30,957 nucleotides of DNA from a virus, in IMG/VR virus record IMGVR_UViG_3300002514_000141, positions 1 to 30,957 of that record; one strand, 5' to 3'. Under the pieces are notes generated by a model. The model was given only the letters and a program-made list of their open reading frames with translations. It was not told the DNA's origin and searched no databases. Positions 1 to 7,541 of the stretch are shown in pieces; the first letter of the stretch is position 1; every line of letters begins with the position of its first letter. A program made the translations under genes and the position numbers.

Positions 1-7
1 TGGGCCA

Positions 8-1606
8 TCAGGCCGCTCCTTGTTCTTGTGTTGCCTGAGTTTCTGTGATGTTGCCTATGACGTCAATGCCCTTGGCTGTCGCTTCCTGTGCCATCGCAGC
101 CTGTTCAGCGGCGACCGCTTCCTGATCCATCTGTTCCTTACTCTTGATCAGGCCGCGTTCGGAGATGTTGTAGACCCGCACGAGGATGTCGGTGAACACG
201 TTCCAGTCGATCTTGGCTGCGACCTGCGGCGGCAGTTGGGTGATGATCTGGGCGAAGGTGAGCATGTCGTTCGCCTTCGACTGGCTTGATAGTGCGGCCA
301 GGCCCGTCTTGGCGTTCATCTCCACCGCCCCGTCCTGCACCGGCAGGATCAGCTGGTCACGCTGAAGCTGCCACATCAGGCGTCTGAGCATGGGGATCTG
401 CTGTTCGTCAGCGATCGGGGCATACACGCCGCCCAGTGCGCCGTCGAGTTCCTGTGCCACCCTCTGCACCTGCATGGCGGTGACCCGCTCGCCGGTCGGG
501 GTGATCTCCGACTCGATCAGCATGGCCTTGGACAGGTCCGAATGCACCGCTGTGTGTGCGGCACCCACGACCTGGAAGCTTTGTGCGTTGTTGGCCTGCA
601 AGATCGCCGCATCCTGCACGGCGCCGCCCGAGACACGGGCCTGAATCACCTCGCCCGATGGCTTGGCGAAGTCCACGTCACGAATGTTCGACGAGTAGTC
701 CTTGGCCCACAGGATCTTGGAGTGAACGGCGGCGAAGTCGAGGATCCGCAGCGACAGTTCGTTGAGGCTGCGTGCGTCACCCAGGTTGAGCTCGATGAAT
801 CCCCGCCCGTAATGCTCTTCAGGTGCCAGTTCGAATGCCGTGCTGAAGAACGGGCTCACCGGCTCGGTCGACTCGGCGATGATGTTGTCGTTGACTTCCT
901 GCTCGATCAACCACATCTTCGACAGTGGCTGCCACTGGCACCGGGTGTAGATGTCGACGACCCGCTTGCCCGGATCGGTGTTCGGATCCGTCTGTTCGGG
1001 CTCGAGGCCGGCACGATCGAGCATTTCGGTGGTCATGGACAGCGAATCGAGCTTCTGGCGGGTGATGTGGTAGAGCACTTCGCCGGGACTGTTGCGCCGG
1101 GTGACGTACATGTCACGGCGGAACTGCTTGAGCCGGTAATCGGAGGTCATCATCTCCAGCGAGTCGCCGGTGGCGAGGATCTGGTCCAGCACGGCACGCT
1201 TGTGTGTCCTGAACCCGGTTCCCCTGCGTCCCCGGCGTGTGAGTCTGGACGTCGAGTCCAGCTTGGAGTTGGCGACCACCTCGTCCAGCCACAGTTTCTG
1301 CTTGCCGGCCTGAATGGCGGTGGCCTCGGTGTTCGGGTTGAACTCGAACTCGGGTGCGAGCTCCAGACTGAACCAGCTGAAGCCTGCGGGGTACAGCGCC
1401 ATGAGCATCTTGCCCGATAGGTTGGCAAGTCCCCGGCTGCACAGCGACTGGTACTTCTCGGGCAGCCGCTCGTTCGCCTTCTGGCCCGATGGCGGCAGAA
1501 TGTTGGGCTTGGACAGCGAGGCGCAGAGCGAGGCGGTTTCCAGAATCTCCCGTCGTTCGGTGTGATCCTGGTCGAACTGTGCCTTGAGGGTAGGTTTATC
1601 TGGCAT
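8..1606 (-). CDS. Portal (head-tail connector) protein, T7 gp8-like, 532 aa
   Basis: This protein forms the dodecameric ring at the capsid vertex through which DNA is packaged and ejected, and on which the tail is built. The length is close to T7 gp8 (536 aa). A conserved-looking block at about residues 370-415 (ERVTAMQVQRVAQEL followed by LGGVYAPIADEQ) resembles the gp8 family signature, and the N-terminal part has the expected connector-like stretch around WFSLELAPEFEF. The last 40 residues are rich in Ala, Gln and Glu, as in other connectors. The ATG follows a weak GAGGG-like site and begins two bases after the preceding small gene ends. The stop overlaps an ATG (TGATG) at the left edge, so the next structural gene, probably scaffold, starts in the last 9 bases of the window. 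Identification is by recollection of the family; no search was run. Confidence 0.88.
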   Translation of the reverse strand: MPDKPTLKAQFDQDHTERREILETASLCASLSKPNILPPSGQKANERLPEKYQSLCSRGLANLSGKMLMALYPAGFSWFSLELAPEFEFNPNTEATAIQAGKQKLWLDEVVANSKLDSTSRLTRRGRRGTGFRTHKRAVLDQILATGDSLEMMTSDYRLKQFRRDMYVTRRNSPGEVLYHITRQKLDSLSMTTEMLDRAGLEPEQTDPNTDPGKRVVDIYTRCQWQPLSKMWLIEQEVNDNIIAESTEPVSPFFSTAFELAPEEHYGRGFIELNLGDARSLNELSLRILDFAAVHSKILWAKDYSSNIRDVDFAKPSGEVIQARVSGGAVQDAAILQANNAQSFQVVGAAHTAVHSDLSKAMLIESEITPTGERVTAMQVQRVAQELDGALGGVYAPIADEQQIPMLRRLMWQLQRDQLILPVQDGAVEMNAKTGLAALSSQSKANDMLTFAQIITQLPPQVAAKIDWNVFTDILVRVYNISERGLIKSKEQMDQEAVAAEQAAMAQEATAKGIDVIGNITETQATQEQGAA

Positions 1607-1607
1607 G

Positions 1608-1823
1608 TTACACCGGGATGCTTAGTCCTGTTTCGGAGGGCAGGGGCGATCGTGATGCGGTGTTGCCCAAGGCGACGGCGGTCCCCGGCTCGATGCGGAA
1701 GCTGCTCTGCCTCGCACGCTGCTTGATGCTGCGTGCCTGCTGCCGCCGCAGGTCGTTGTCGTCGTCAGGGTTTGGCGCCGGCGGCAGTTGCAGCGGAGGT
1801 GCGTCCGGTATGTCCGGTCCCAT
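1608..1823 (-). CDS. Small hypothetical protein upstream of portal, 71 aa
   Basis: Not recognised. The N-terminus is Pro- and Asp-rich (PPLQLPPAPNPDDDND), followed by a basic stretch (RRQQARSIKQRARQSSFR). The start is supported by AAGGAG seven bases upstream. It overlaps the end of the preceding gene by 59 bases in another frame and ends one base before the portal start codon, so it is part of the structural operon. T7-like phages often carry one or two short, poorly conserved genes here (the gp7 region). A virion-assembly role is inferred from position only. Confidence 0.6.
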   Translation of the reverse strand: MGPDIPDAPPLQLPPAPNPDDDNDLRRQQARSIKQRARQSSFRIEPGTAVALGNTASRSPLPSETGLSIPV

Positions 1824-2031
1824 CGCTTGACTCCTTGGTTTGTCTGTCCCAGTAGAATAGCAGGTCGTTGACGAACCCGCGCACGGCGGCGACCGCGGCG
1901 AGCTGCGTTCGGATCTCGGGATCGTTGACGTCCATCCCCGGTGTGACTTCAGCGCTTGGCGTGTGCTTGTCCAATTGCTTTAGCAACTGGCTCGTACCAC
2001 TCGGCATGACGTCGTGGTCGAATTGAGGCAT
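1765..2031 (-). CDS. Small hypothetical protein, 88 aa
   Basis: Not recognised. The chosen ATG (protein begins MPQFDHD) has AAGGGA seven bases upstream; a longer reading starting 21 bases earlier has no such site. The middle (residues about 35-65) is predicted helical and contains RGFVNDLLFYWDRQ; the C-terminal 20 residues are Gly/Ala/Thr-rich and look disordered. It overlaps the preceding 188-aa gene by 83 bases, which is a lot for two real genes, so one of the two starts or ends may differ in reality. Position suggests a structural or assembly role, but nothing in the sequence proves it. Confidence 0.55.
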   Translation of the reverse strand: MPQFDHDVMPSGTSQLLKQLDKHTPSAEVTPGMDVNDPEIRTQLAAVAAVRGFVNDLLFYWDRQTKESSDGTGHTGRTSAATAAGAKP

Positions 2032-2515
2032 GCGGGTATCCCTTTTGTTCAAGCCAGCGGTACAGGCCGGCAGGACTTATAACATTCTTAGGGACATCAT
2101 GCCCTGCGTCAACCAGAATCTGTCGAGTCACGCACAGGCAGTCCCGCGAACGGGTATTGCCGCGCGTCAGTGTCTTATACAGGGTGGGCCACACCTTTTT
2201 GGCTCGCGCACCGCCGTACTGGTCAAGGGTTACAGGCTTTCCGTGTACCAGAAATGCGTCAACCAGCGTGGGGTGGAACTGCATGTACGCCTCGTGTGCG
2301 TAGTACAGGTCGCCCTTGAGCGAGACGTCCAGCACGATCTCCATGTCGCTGATCGAGCAGTGCACGAGCTTCGACCGGGAGAGTCTGCAGATCAGGAACC
2401 CCAGAAACTGCTGCATCGCCGCCCGGGGCCGACGCCTCATCGCCCGGATGTGCCGGAACCGGAATCTGCGTTTGCGAACTCGAGGTCTGGCGATGAACAG
2501 GACGAGCAGTGTCAT
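1949..2515 (-). CDS. Hypothetical protein between RNA polymerase and structural genes, 188 aa
   Basis: Not recognised. The first ATG after the RNA polymerase stop (TGATATG) gives 188 aa; no good ribosome site precedes it, so translation may be coupled to the polymerase gene, or start at a later Met (MQQFLGF or MEIVLDV). The first 40 residues are strongly basic (RPRVRKRRFRFRHIRAMRRRPR) after a short hydrophobic MTLLVLFIA. The rest is mixed, with KGDLYYAHEAYMQFHP and an Arg/His-rich C-terminus, suggesting nucleic-acid contact. There is no catalytic motif I can name. The location immediately after the polymerase is where several T7-like phages keep genes that modulate transcription or host functions; that link is only contextual. 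Confidence 0.55.
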   Translation of the reverse strand: MTLLVLFIARPRVRKRRFRFRHIRAMRRRPRAAMQQFLGFLICRLSRSKLVHCSISDMEIVLDVSLKGDLYYAHEAYMQFHPTLVDAFLVHGKPVTLDQYGGARAKKVWPTLYKTLTRGNTRSRDCLCVTRQILVDAGHDVPKNVISPAGLYRWLEQKGYPHASIRPRRHAEWYEPVAKAIGQAHAKR

Positions 2516-2516
2516 A

Positions 2517-4940
2517 TCAATGGAAGAAGTAGGGCGAGTCGAGTACCTGCGTGATGTCGAAGTCGCCCCTGGCCGGCGGATTGGGCAGGTCGACCTGCGG
2601 GTAGAGCTGCGACCACTCCCGGTGCTGGGCGCTGGCCAGGTCCGTCGAGTGCAGCTCAACGAACTTCTGTCTCAGGATCCCGGCGAGGCGGGGCAGGTCG
2701 CAGGCGTGACACCAGAAGCAGTCATGCACACCGGCGAATGTTATGTTCTGCTTTGCACACTCGATGGCGGTCATCATCATATGTGACGCATCTAAGGAAT
2801 GGATCCAGTTAGGTGCGATGCCGTTGGAATGTTCATTAGATCGGGGCGGCGGCTGATGGCCGTGCAACCTGCGAAGTCTTGCGGTGATGGTGGCCGTCTC
2901 GTACCAGTCCCCCCGTGCTTCATAAGGCTGCAGTGCGATCATGCCCATGGGTGTGGTCCACTGGATGTACGCCTTGGCCTTGCCTGCGACCAGCCGGGCA
3001 CACCGCTGGAGCCAGTCCATGCACAGGTTAGCCGACGTGAACACCTCATCGATCGATTCCATGACAACCTTGGCGAGGTAGTACGATCCATGTCGCAGCG
3101 ATTCCCGATCGGTGACACCCGCGGCTTCCAGTTCCGCCCGGATCTGCCGGTTGGCCCCGATGAACGTCACGCCGTACACGGTGGTCATGACCGGGCGCTT
3201 AACGACCTGCCTCGTAACAAAGCCTGTAGCGGCACGCGCACCGGGATGCCCATCACCTGCATCAATCTCACATTGAACAGCAACCTTTTCGGCAATGTGC
3301 GAGTATAGGTCAGATGGCGCATCGCTCGGGGTAAGATTGACCCAACCTGCTGATGTACTGTCACGTAGAATAGCGGCGTAATGTTGAAGCCCATTACAGG
3401 TGCCGTCCACCTGAACCGGCAGACATGAATCCGAGTCAGGGGTGGCGTCGTGTACCTCCATGCAGGCAGCGAGGAACTGGAACGGCTTGTCGGCCTGATG
3501 CCACCAGTCGAAGTCGACGGGTCGTGCCGCCGTCTCACGAATCGCTTCGATGTTCTCGCCGAACCATAGGACTCTCTCATCATAAGTCGCCTTGTCATAC
3601 CCAAACATGTTGGCGGTGTGAATCTTAAGTTGACGCAGCCCCTCGTCGCCCAATGGCCTGGCCTCGGCGAACTGGAGCAGCCCCCGTGCGTGGTCGTTGC
3701 CCTGATGGTTCAGGTGCAGGGGCACGGGGTACATGCGTGACCGAAAGTCCAACTGATGCGGGAACCAGATCCGTTCCGCATCCACCAGTTGGTTGGCGAT
3801 GTCGAGCTTGGACAGCAGGGCCAGCCTCGCCGTACCCTCGGCCTTGTTACGTTTGAATATGCGTGCCGCTTCGAACTTCCACTTCTTAAGTTCGTCGACA
3901 CCGTCGGGTTGGGGCGGGAACGGCAGGTCGTCGGCACGGGGCACGCCGGCGGCGCCACCGCCCGTGTCCCAGATCCTGCGCATCACCGTCCATACGTCGT
4001 GGTTGACCCGCCATGGCGTGGCGTTCACCGCATTGAGCGCGTCGTGGATCCTGTCGAGGCTGGCATCCGACATCGCATCGGTCTGCCTGGGGTTGGACCG
4101 GGTGATGAATGGTGTGCGGATGGACGTGTAGCCGCCCTCGGCGTCCGCCGACCACGGGTAGGGCTTGACCACCATGGGATAGTAGCGTGGCCGCAGGTAC
4201 TGGCGGTACTCATGGCCCTTGTTGATGGCGTTCGTGATCCGGTCGTCGAGGTGGAGGTACGCCTTGCTCCTCTTGTTCTTGCGGTCGACGGTGTGGTGGA
4301 AAGCGAGGACAAACTCATCGTTGTCGTAGTCCACGGCGCTGGCGCACCCGATGAGCAGCCACAGCAGGCAGTTGCCGACGAGCATGGTGACCTTGCGTGA
4401 CACGATCGGATCGTCGAGCTCCTGCTTGGCCCACCAGTTGACCTTGGTGGCGTTGAGGTTGCGCACCCGTAGCGTGAGTTGGGCCAGCGGTTTCTCGTCG
4501 TACTTCTTGCCGACGCCCTTGTCGTGCAGCAGGTCGTAGTTCGCCTCGGCGATGATGGCACGACCCACTGCGTACGCCACCTTCTTGAACTCGCAGTCAT
4601 CCTCAAGGCACATGGACAGGGTTTCGTGGATGGTGGCGAGTGCGATGCGTGCCGACGGCAGCAGTGCCAGGAGCGGGCCATAGATGGATCGGTGCAACCT
4701 GTCGCCGAACTGGTTCTTGGCGTACAGTCGCTTCTCGTTGGCGATGGCCTCGAGCATGGGATTCATCCAGTGGTGGATGAACTGCTCCGCGGGCTTGAGC
4801 GATGCACCCTCACCACGGCGGATGGTGGCCTGCACCTGTCGGCGGTAGCGTATGGCGCCATCACGCAGGGCAGATTTCTCGAGTACGAGTTGCCTCTCCA
4901 TGTCAGTACCGGCGAGGAGTGGTTCAGTGGCCTTGCTCAT
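2517..4940 (-). CDS. Single-subunit DNA-directed RNA polymerase (T7-type), 807 aa
   Basis: This enzyme transcribes the phage middle and late genes from phage-specific promoters, independently of host sigma factors. All polymerase landmarks are visible: DFRSRMYPV near residues 398-406; motif A VDGTCNGLQHYAAILRD with catalytic Asp512; motif B RQVVKRPVMTTVYG (Lys581, Tyr589); motif C GVHDCF with catalytic Asp740; and the GIAPNWIHSLDASH block (708-720). The C-terminus ends in aromatic FFH, like the FAFA foot of T7. T7 polymerase is 883 aa; this one is shorter, mainly in the N-terminal domain, and the stretch corresponding to the promoter-specificity loop (about 686-706) is short and Pro-rich. The start has GGAGG six bases upstream and overlaps the previous stop (ATGA). 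The gene lies after the replication genes and next to the structural block, as in phiKMV-like phages. Confidence 0.97.
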   Translation of the reverse strand: MSKATEPLLAGTDMERQLVLEKSALRDGAIRYRRQVQATIRRGEGASLKPAEQFIHHWMNPMLEAIANEKRLYAKNQFGDRLHRSIYGPLLALLPSARIALATIHETLSMCLEDDCEFKKVAYAVGRAIIAEANYDLLHDKGVGKKYDEKPLAQLTLRVRNLNATKVNWWAKQELDDPIVSRKVTMLVGNCLLWLLIGCASAVDYDNDEFVLAFHHTVDRKNKRSKAYLHLDDRITNAINKGHEYRQYLRPRYYPMVVKPYPWSADAEGGYTSIRTPFITRSNPRQTDAMSDASLDRIHDALNAVNATPWRVNHDVWTVMRRIWDTGGGAAGVPRADDLPFPPQPDGVDELKKWKFEAARIFKRNKAEGTARLALLSKLDIANQLVDAERIWFPHQLDFRSRMYPVPLHLNHQGNDHARGLLQFAEARPLGDEGLRQLKIHTANMFGYDKATYDERVLWFGENIEAIRETAARPVDFDWWHQADKPFQFLAACMEVHDATPDSDSCLPVQVDGTCNGLQHYAAILRDSTSAGWVNLTPSDAPSDLYSHIAEKVAVQCEIDAGDGHPGARAATGFVTRQVVKRPVMTTVYGVTFIGANRQIRAELEAAGVTDRESLRHGSYYLAKVVMESIDEVFTSANLCMDWLQRCARLVAGKAKAYIQWTTPMGMIALQPYEARGDWYETATITARLRRLHGHQPPPRSNEHSNGIAPNWIHSLDASHMMMTAIECAKQNITFAGVHDCFWCHACDLPRLAGILRQKFVELHSTDLASAQHREWSQLYPQVDLPNPPARGDFDITQVLDSPYFFH

Positions 4941-5158
4941 TGGCCCTCCAACTCGTCGGCCATGCGGTCGAGTTCTTCCACCACCCAGTCATCGGCTTCG
5001 GGGAAGTCAGCGATGTGCTTCGCCGCCTTCCGCAGTATCGCTGCATTGTGTCGGCGGAGGTCGAGAATCACCTCGGTCGGTGGATTGTCCCACCGGAACG
5101 TCACCCGGTCATGGAAGTAGGTTGCTTCGGCAGGTGGGTCCACGCAAATATCACTCAT
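4937..5158 (-). CDS. Small acidic hypothetical protein, 73 aa
   Basis: Not recognised. Residues about 30-70 form a charged amphipathic helix pattern (LDLRRHNAAILRKAAKHIADF, then VVEELDRMADELEG), so a small helical or coiled protein is likely. AGGAG lies eight bases before the ATG. It overlaps the previous gene by 8 bases and its stop overlaps the RNA polymerase start (ATGA), so the two are translationally coupled. The function is unknown; being directly coupled to the polymerase is the only clue. Confidence 0.72.
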   Translation of the reverse strand: MSDICVDPPAEATYFHDRVTFRWDNPPTEVILDLRRHNAAILRKAAKHIADFPEADDWVVEELDRMADELEGQ

Positions 5159-5414
5159 TGGTGTGCTCCTGTACCTTTTTCAGTGCGGCGTCGATTGCGT
5201 CGGCGTCGTACCACCATGTGGGTTCACCAGTCTTTGACTGAGAGTGGGTTGACGCCGCCCCCTCCACGTCCCTGACGAACTGTTCGTGGGCGGTGATGTA
5301 GTCGAGCATCGCCACGGCTTCGTCTTGGTCAAATATGGGCGGTGTCGGATAGGATGTAGAGATAAAGTCGCGTAGGCAGCCCGCGAGGTCATCTATTGTT
5401 ATGGTTCGACTCAT
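5151..5414 (-). CDS. Small acidic hypothetical protein, 87 aa
   Basis: Not recognised. The start (MSRTITIDDL) has AAGGA six bases upstream; the longer upstream reading runs through a GC-rich hairpin region and is not credible. The protein is acidic and mostly helical, with WWYDADAIDAALKKV near the C-terminus. It is first after a 97-base intergenic hairpin region, and overlaps the next gene by 8 bases. Confidence 0.7.
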   Translation of the reverse strand: MSRTITIDDLAGCLRDFISTSYPTPPIFDQDEAVAMLDYITAHEQFVRDVEGAASTHSQSKTGEPTWWYDADAIDAALKKVQEHTNE

Positions 5415-5426
5415 CGTCTGTCCTTT

Positions 5427-5510
5427 CAAAACCCCGCCCGCTGGGCCGCTGCCCCACCGCTCCGTGGAGCCGTGTCTGTGTGAAGGGCAGGAAGCCACAG
5501 CGGGGAGGGG
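5427..5510 (-). terminator. GC-rich branched hairpin with short T tract (possible terminator or processing site)
   Basis: On the minus strand the region between the 27-aa membrane protein and the next gene can fold with outer arms CCCGCTG/CAGCGGG plus CCCC/GGGG (5432-5443 with 5498-5510) around an inner GCTC/GAGC hairpin (5459-5470), followed by TTTT. The T tract is short, so termination may be partial. Confidence 0.4.
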
Positions 5511-5594
5511 TCATGTCACAATCTCGCAGACGGCAATCACAATCACCATGATTATGAGAACACCGACGACGATGTAGTTGAGCAGGTTGTCCAT
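5511..5594 (-). CDS. Micro-protein with one transmembrane segment, 27 aa
   Basis: A short gene found by reading the minus strand by eye. After MDNLLNY it is almost entirely hydrophobic (IVVGVLIIMVIVIAVCEIV), one membrane helix, with no charged tail. The ribosome site GGGAGG sits seven bases before the ATG. The start overlaps the previous gene's stop as TGATG, the same coupling seen elsewhere in this operon, which argues that it is real. Membrane micro-proteins of this size occur in phages as holin-like or host-membrane-modulating proteins; the sequence does not say which. Confidence 0.6.
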   Translation of the reverse strand: MDNLLNYIVVGVLIIMVIVIAVCEIVT

Positions 5595-5959
5595 CACGTC
5601 ACCTCCCGCACACGTCCGCCGCAGCTAGTTGGGCGTATACAGTTCAGTGGTACGCCTGATTTGATTAGTGCGGGTTCAAGGTTGTACTTCATCCCGCACT
5701 TCTCGCACTCGTACCAAGGCGGCTCGCTGGCGTCGGGCGTGTGGCTGATGCCTATGTCTGATTTTCGCACCCACCCCGCCTCCACGAACATCGCGGTGAT
5801 GCGGTCGGCTTCATCCATCCAGTGCTTTAACCCTTCCGGGCGAATCTTCTCCCACGGTGGCGGGTCACAGTCTCGGTCTAGCCACCACAAGCCGTGGGCA
5901 TACTCAGCCAGCTTCGTCCGCAGTTCAGTGGCAATCTCATCCGGCGTGGGGGTGGTCAT
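5594..5959 (-). CDS. Zinc-ribbon-like hypothetical protein, 121 aa
   Basis: The N-terminal half is helical and acidic, with a Trp-rich patch (GLWWLDRDCDPPPWEKI). The C-terminal third has Cys85-x2-Cys88 (CEKCG) and later Cys107 and Cys113 (the last in TSCGGR), a plausible but loosely spaced zinc ribbon. The start at MTTPTPDE is chosen because AGGA lies seven bases upstream and the ATG overlaps the preceding stop (ATGA). The longer reading has no site. Function unknown. Confidence 0.72.
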   Translation of the reverse strand: MTTPTPDEIATELRTKLAEYAHGLWWLDRDCDPPPWEKIRPEGLKHWMDEADRITAMFVEAGWVRKSDIGISHTPDASEPPWYECEKCGMKYNLEPALIKSGVPLNCIRPTSCGGRVREVT

Positions 5960-6297
5960 GTCATATCCTTTGGTGGTACGGTGGTGACTCGCCATGCGAA
6001 CGCAGACAGATCCTCGGCTCGCACGGTGACCAGCCACTCACCTCGGTTGCGGCGGTGTGCGACATAAGGAATGAGATCGCCCGCATCACTCACCGCCTGG
6101 TCCATCGCACTGTGAATGTTCAGCTTCTCGACACGCTTGACTTCAGGGTGGGTGCCGGGGATGCCGTCGATCACATCGGACTGATCCAGACCCGACCGCT
6201 GCTGCCCCCTTCGTGCAGCAACGGCCAGACCGTGATCGTTCAGCCAGTGAGCCCACTCCCGCTCGCCGGCGGCGCCCTTCTGGCGTGAGTTAGGCAT
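5956..6297 (-). CDS. Holliday-junction-resolvase-like endonuclease (PD-(D/E)XK fold), 113 aa
   Basis: Likely resolves branched DNA made during replication and recombination before packaging. The order of motifs fits small archaeal-Hjc/phage-type PD-(D/E)XK resolvases: an N-terminal KGAAGEREWAHWL with Glu12/Glu14, then DQSDVIDGIPGTHPEVKR carrying Asp41, Glu52 and Lys54, then a helical part and an RNRGEWLVTVRAEDL strand-helix. The length is typical for a single-domain resolvase. The start has GAGGTGAA just upstream and overlaps the previous gene. It lies in the same operon as primase, helicase and ERF protein. A restriction-like nuclease of the same fold is the alternative. Confidence 0.72.
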   Translation of the reverse strand: MPNSRQKGAAGEREWAHWLNDHGLAVAARRGQQRSGLDQSDVIDGIPGTHPEVKRVEKLNIHSAMDQAVSDAGDLIPYVAHRRNRGEWLVTVRAEDLSAFAWRVTTVPPKDMT

Positions 6298-6502
6298 GCT
6301 TCACCTCGACCAGGGTGCGGACAGTCTTGGGCATAGGCTTGACGGCTCGCACATACGATGCTGTGCGGTAAACCTCATCGGCCAAGCCGTGGTCCCTGAT
6401 CCACTTGTCACCGGTAGTGGTGTCCGCCACCTGCTGCTGGTCAACCCAGCATGACTCGATCTCGGGGTGTTCCATCTGCACAACGTACGTTTTCCTTGCC
6501 AT
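6290..6502 (-). CDS. Small hypothetical protein, 70 aa
   Basis: Not recognised. It starts MARKTYVVQMEHPEIE, with AAGGA eight bases before the ATG, and contains GDKWIRDHGLADEVYRTASYVRAV, a helix-plus-strand pattern. It lies between the PP-loop gene (18 bases upstream) and the resolvase (8-base overlap), clearly in one transcript. Confidence 0.7.
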   Translation of the reverse strand: MARKTYVVQMEHPEIESCWVDQQQVADTTTGDKWIRDHGLADEVYRTASYVRAVKPMPKTVRTLVEVKHA

Positions 6503-6520
6503 GGGTGTGATCCTTTCGTA

Positions 6521-7249
6521 TTACATGCGGCAGATGCGACACGCACCGGCCTCGTCTTCGTCTTCTTCAAACATGGGTAACTGTATCTTCGCTGTCCTCG
6601 GGTGTTGCTCGTCTTCAAACTTGATCCGCATCTCCTTCAGTGCGGCAGGCCACGTATCCCTGCTGTCCGATCGCAGCGTATGTCCGGTGCGGTCCTCGAG
6701 CGCCTCGGCCTCGGCGTACATCTCGGGCCGGTCACGCCACAGGTCATACCACTCACCGAGCCGCTGTGCGTAGCACCACATGCAGTCGGTACGCTTGGGA
6801 ACCTGCACGCCGGCATCGTCCAGATACCTGCGCACATCGTGGATGCTCCAGCCCCACTCACGCATCGGATATCGATAGGTGGCGTAGTCACCGTACAGTC
6901 CCTGCCGCTCCTCCTCGTCACCACGCAGGCCGACGCACAGCGTGGATCCAGGGTGACGCTTGAGGTGTACGATGCACGGCTCGATCTTGATGCGGCGTGT
7001 ACACCACCGCATGCGTGCGTTGGGCATGGCATTGAACTCATCGATGAGCTCACGCAGTGTCGGCGCATCCGGCACAACCAGCGGCCACTGCACGTAGTCA
7101 CGTATGGACTCGATGTGTGACTGAAGTTCAGGTGGTTCGTTGCCCGCTGGCGTGAACCACAACACACCACGCTCACCGAGCTCGGCCATGCGCAGCACCA
7201 TGGCGGTTGAGTCCTTGCCACCACTGAATGCAACGAGCAGGTCAGACAT
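6521..7249 (-). CDS. PP-loop ATPase, PAPS-reductase/IbrA/DndC-like family, 242 aa
   Basis: Members of this fold use ATP to activate a substrate by adenylation or handle adenylylated sulfate; phage members are of unproven function. The PP-loop SGGKDS is at residues 9-14. Other family landmarks are RMRWCTRRIK (Cys83), GLRGDEEER (107-115), YRYPMREWGW (125-134) and a Cys156-x2-Cys159 pair (DCMWCYAQRLGEW). The C-terminus ends with a second close pair, Cys237-x2-Cys240, so a bound metal or Fe-S cluster is possible. The start at MSDLLVAF has GGAGG upstream and an 8-base overlap (ATGTCTGA) with the previous gene. A ParB-like gene 3 kb upstream makes an IbrA/IbrB-type pairing possible. True sulfate assimilation is unlikely in this context. 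Confidence 0.88.
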   Translation of the reverse strand: MSDLLVAFSGGKDSTAMVLRMAELGERGVLWFTPAGNEPPELQSHIESIRDYVQWPLVVPDAPTLRELIDEFNAMPNARMRWCTRRIKIEPCIVHLKRHPGSTLCVGLRGDEEERQGLYGDYATYRYPMREWGWSIHDVRRYLDDAGVQVPKRTDCMWCYAQRLGEWYDLWRDRPEMYAEAEALEDRTGHTLRSDSRDTWPAALKEMRIKFEDEQHPRTAKIQLPMFEEDEDEAGACRICRM

Positions 7250-7541
7250 CCCAACCCTCCAAGTCATCTTCAGTCTCACCGTCGAAGCACATGCAGGGTA
7301 TCTCTGGTGCATCGGGGATGAGCTTCAGTTGATCTTCATCTGCCTTGACTACATCCGACCACTTCCAGTGCCTGCCCAGACCGGCGATCACATTCAGGTT
7401 GCCGGCGTTAGCGGCCACCTCTTCCATGTGGATGGCACGATCGATCAGGTCGGGTGTGATCTCACGCTGGTGCATGCCGATCAGCATCGCCGTCGAGTTC
7501 GTGCCGCCGCCATACGCTATGACCAGAGGTGTGTCAGACAT
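7242..7541 (-). CDS. Short PP-loop protein, apparently lacking the middle of the PAPS-reductase-like domain, 99 aa
   Basis: The N-terminus has a PP-loop (GGGTNS, residues 11-16) in the context AYGGGTNSTAMLIGMHQ, typical of phage PAPS-reductase-like proteins of roughly 250 aa. The C-terminal part (HMEEVAANAG, then GLGRHWKWSDVV, then EIPCMCFDGE) resembles the usual C-terminal end of the same family. The central 130 or so residues, with the conserved Cys and the GxxxDE-type motif, are absent, and the two ends are joined in frame at about residue 33. The start has AAAGG upstream and overlaps the primase stop as ATGTCTGA, the same 8 bases that join this gene to the next PP-loop gene. It may be inactive, regulatory, or work with its neighbour. 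The comparison is from memory of the family. Confidence 0.72.
   Translation of the reverse strand: MSDTPLVIAYGGGTNSTAMLIGMHQREITPDLIDRAIHMEEVAANAGNLNVIAGLGRHWKWSDVVKADEDQLKLIPDAPEIPCMCFDGETEDDLEGWDV

Noticed and set aside
542-1420. Long plus-strand reading of 292 codons opposite the portal gene, and many similar ones elsewhere
   Set aside because: It lies antisense to a well-supported gene, has no ribosome site, and its composition mirrors the opposite strand. All plus-strand readings in the window are of this kind.
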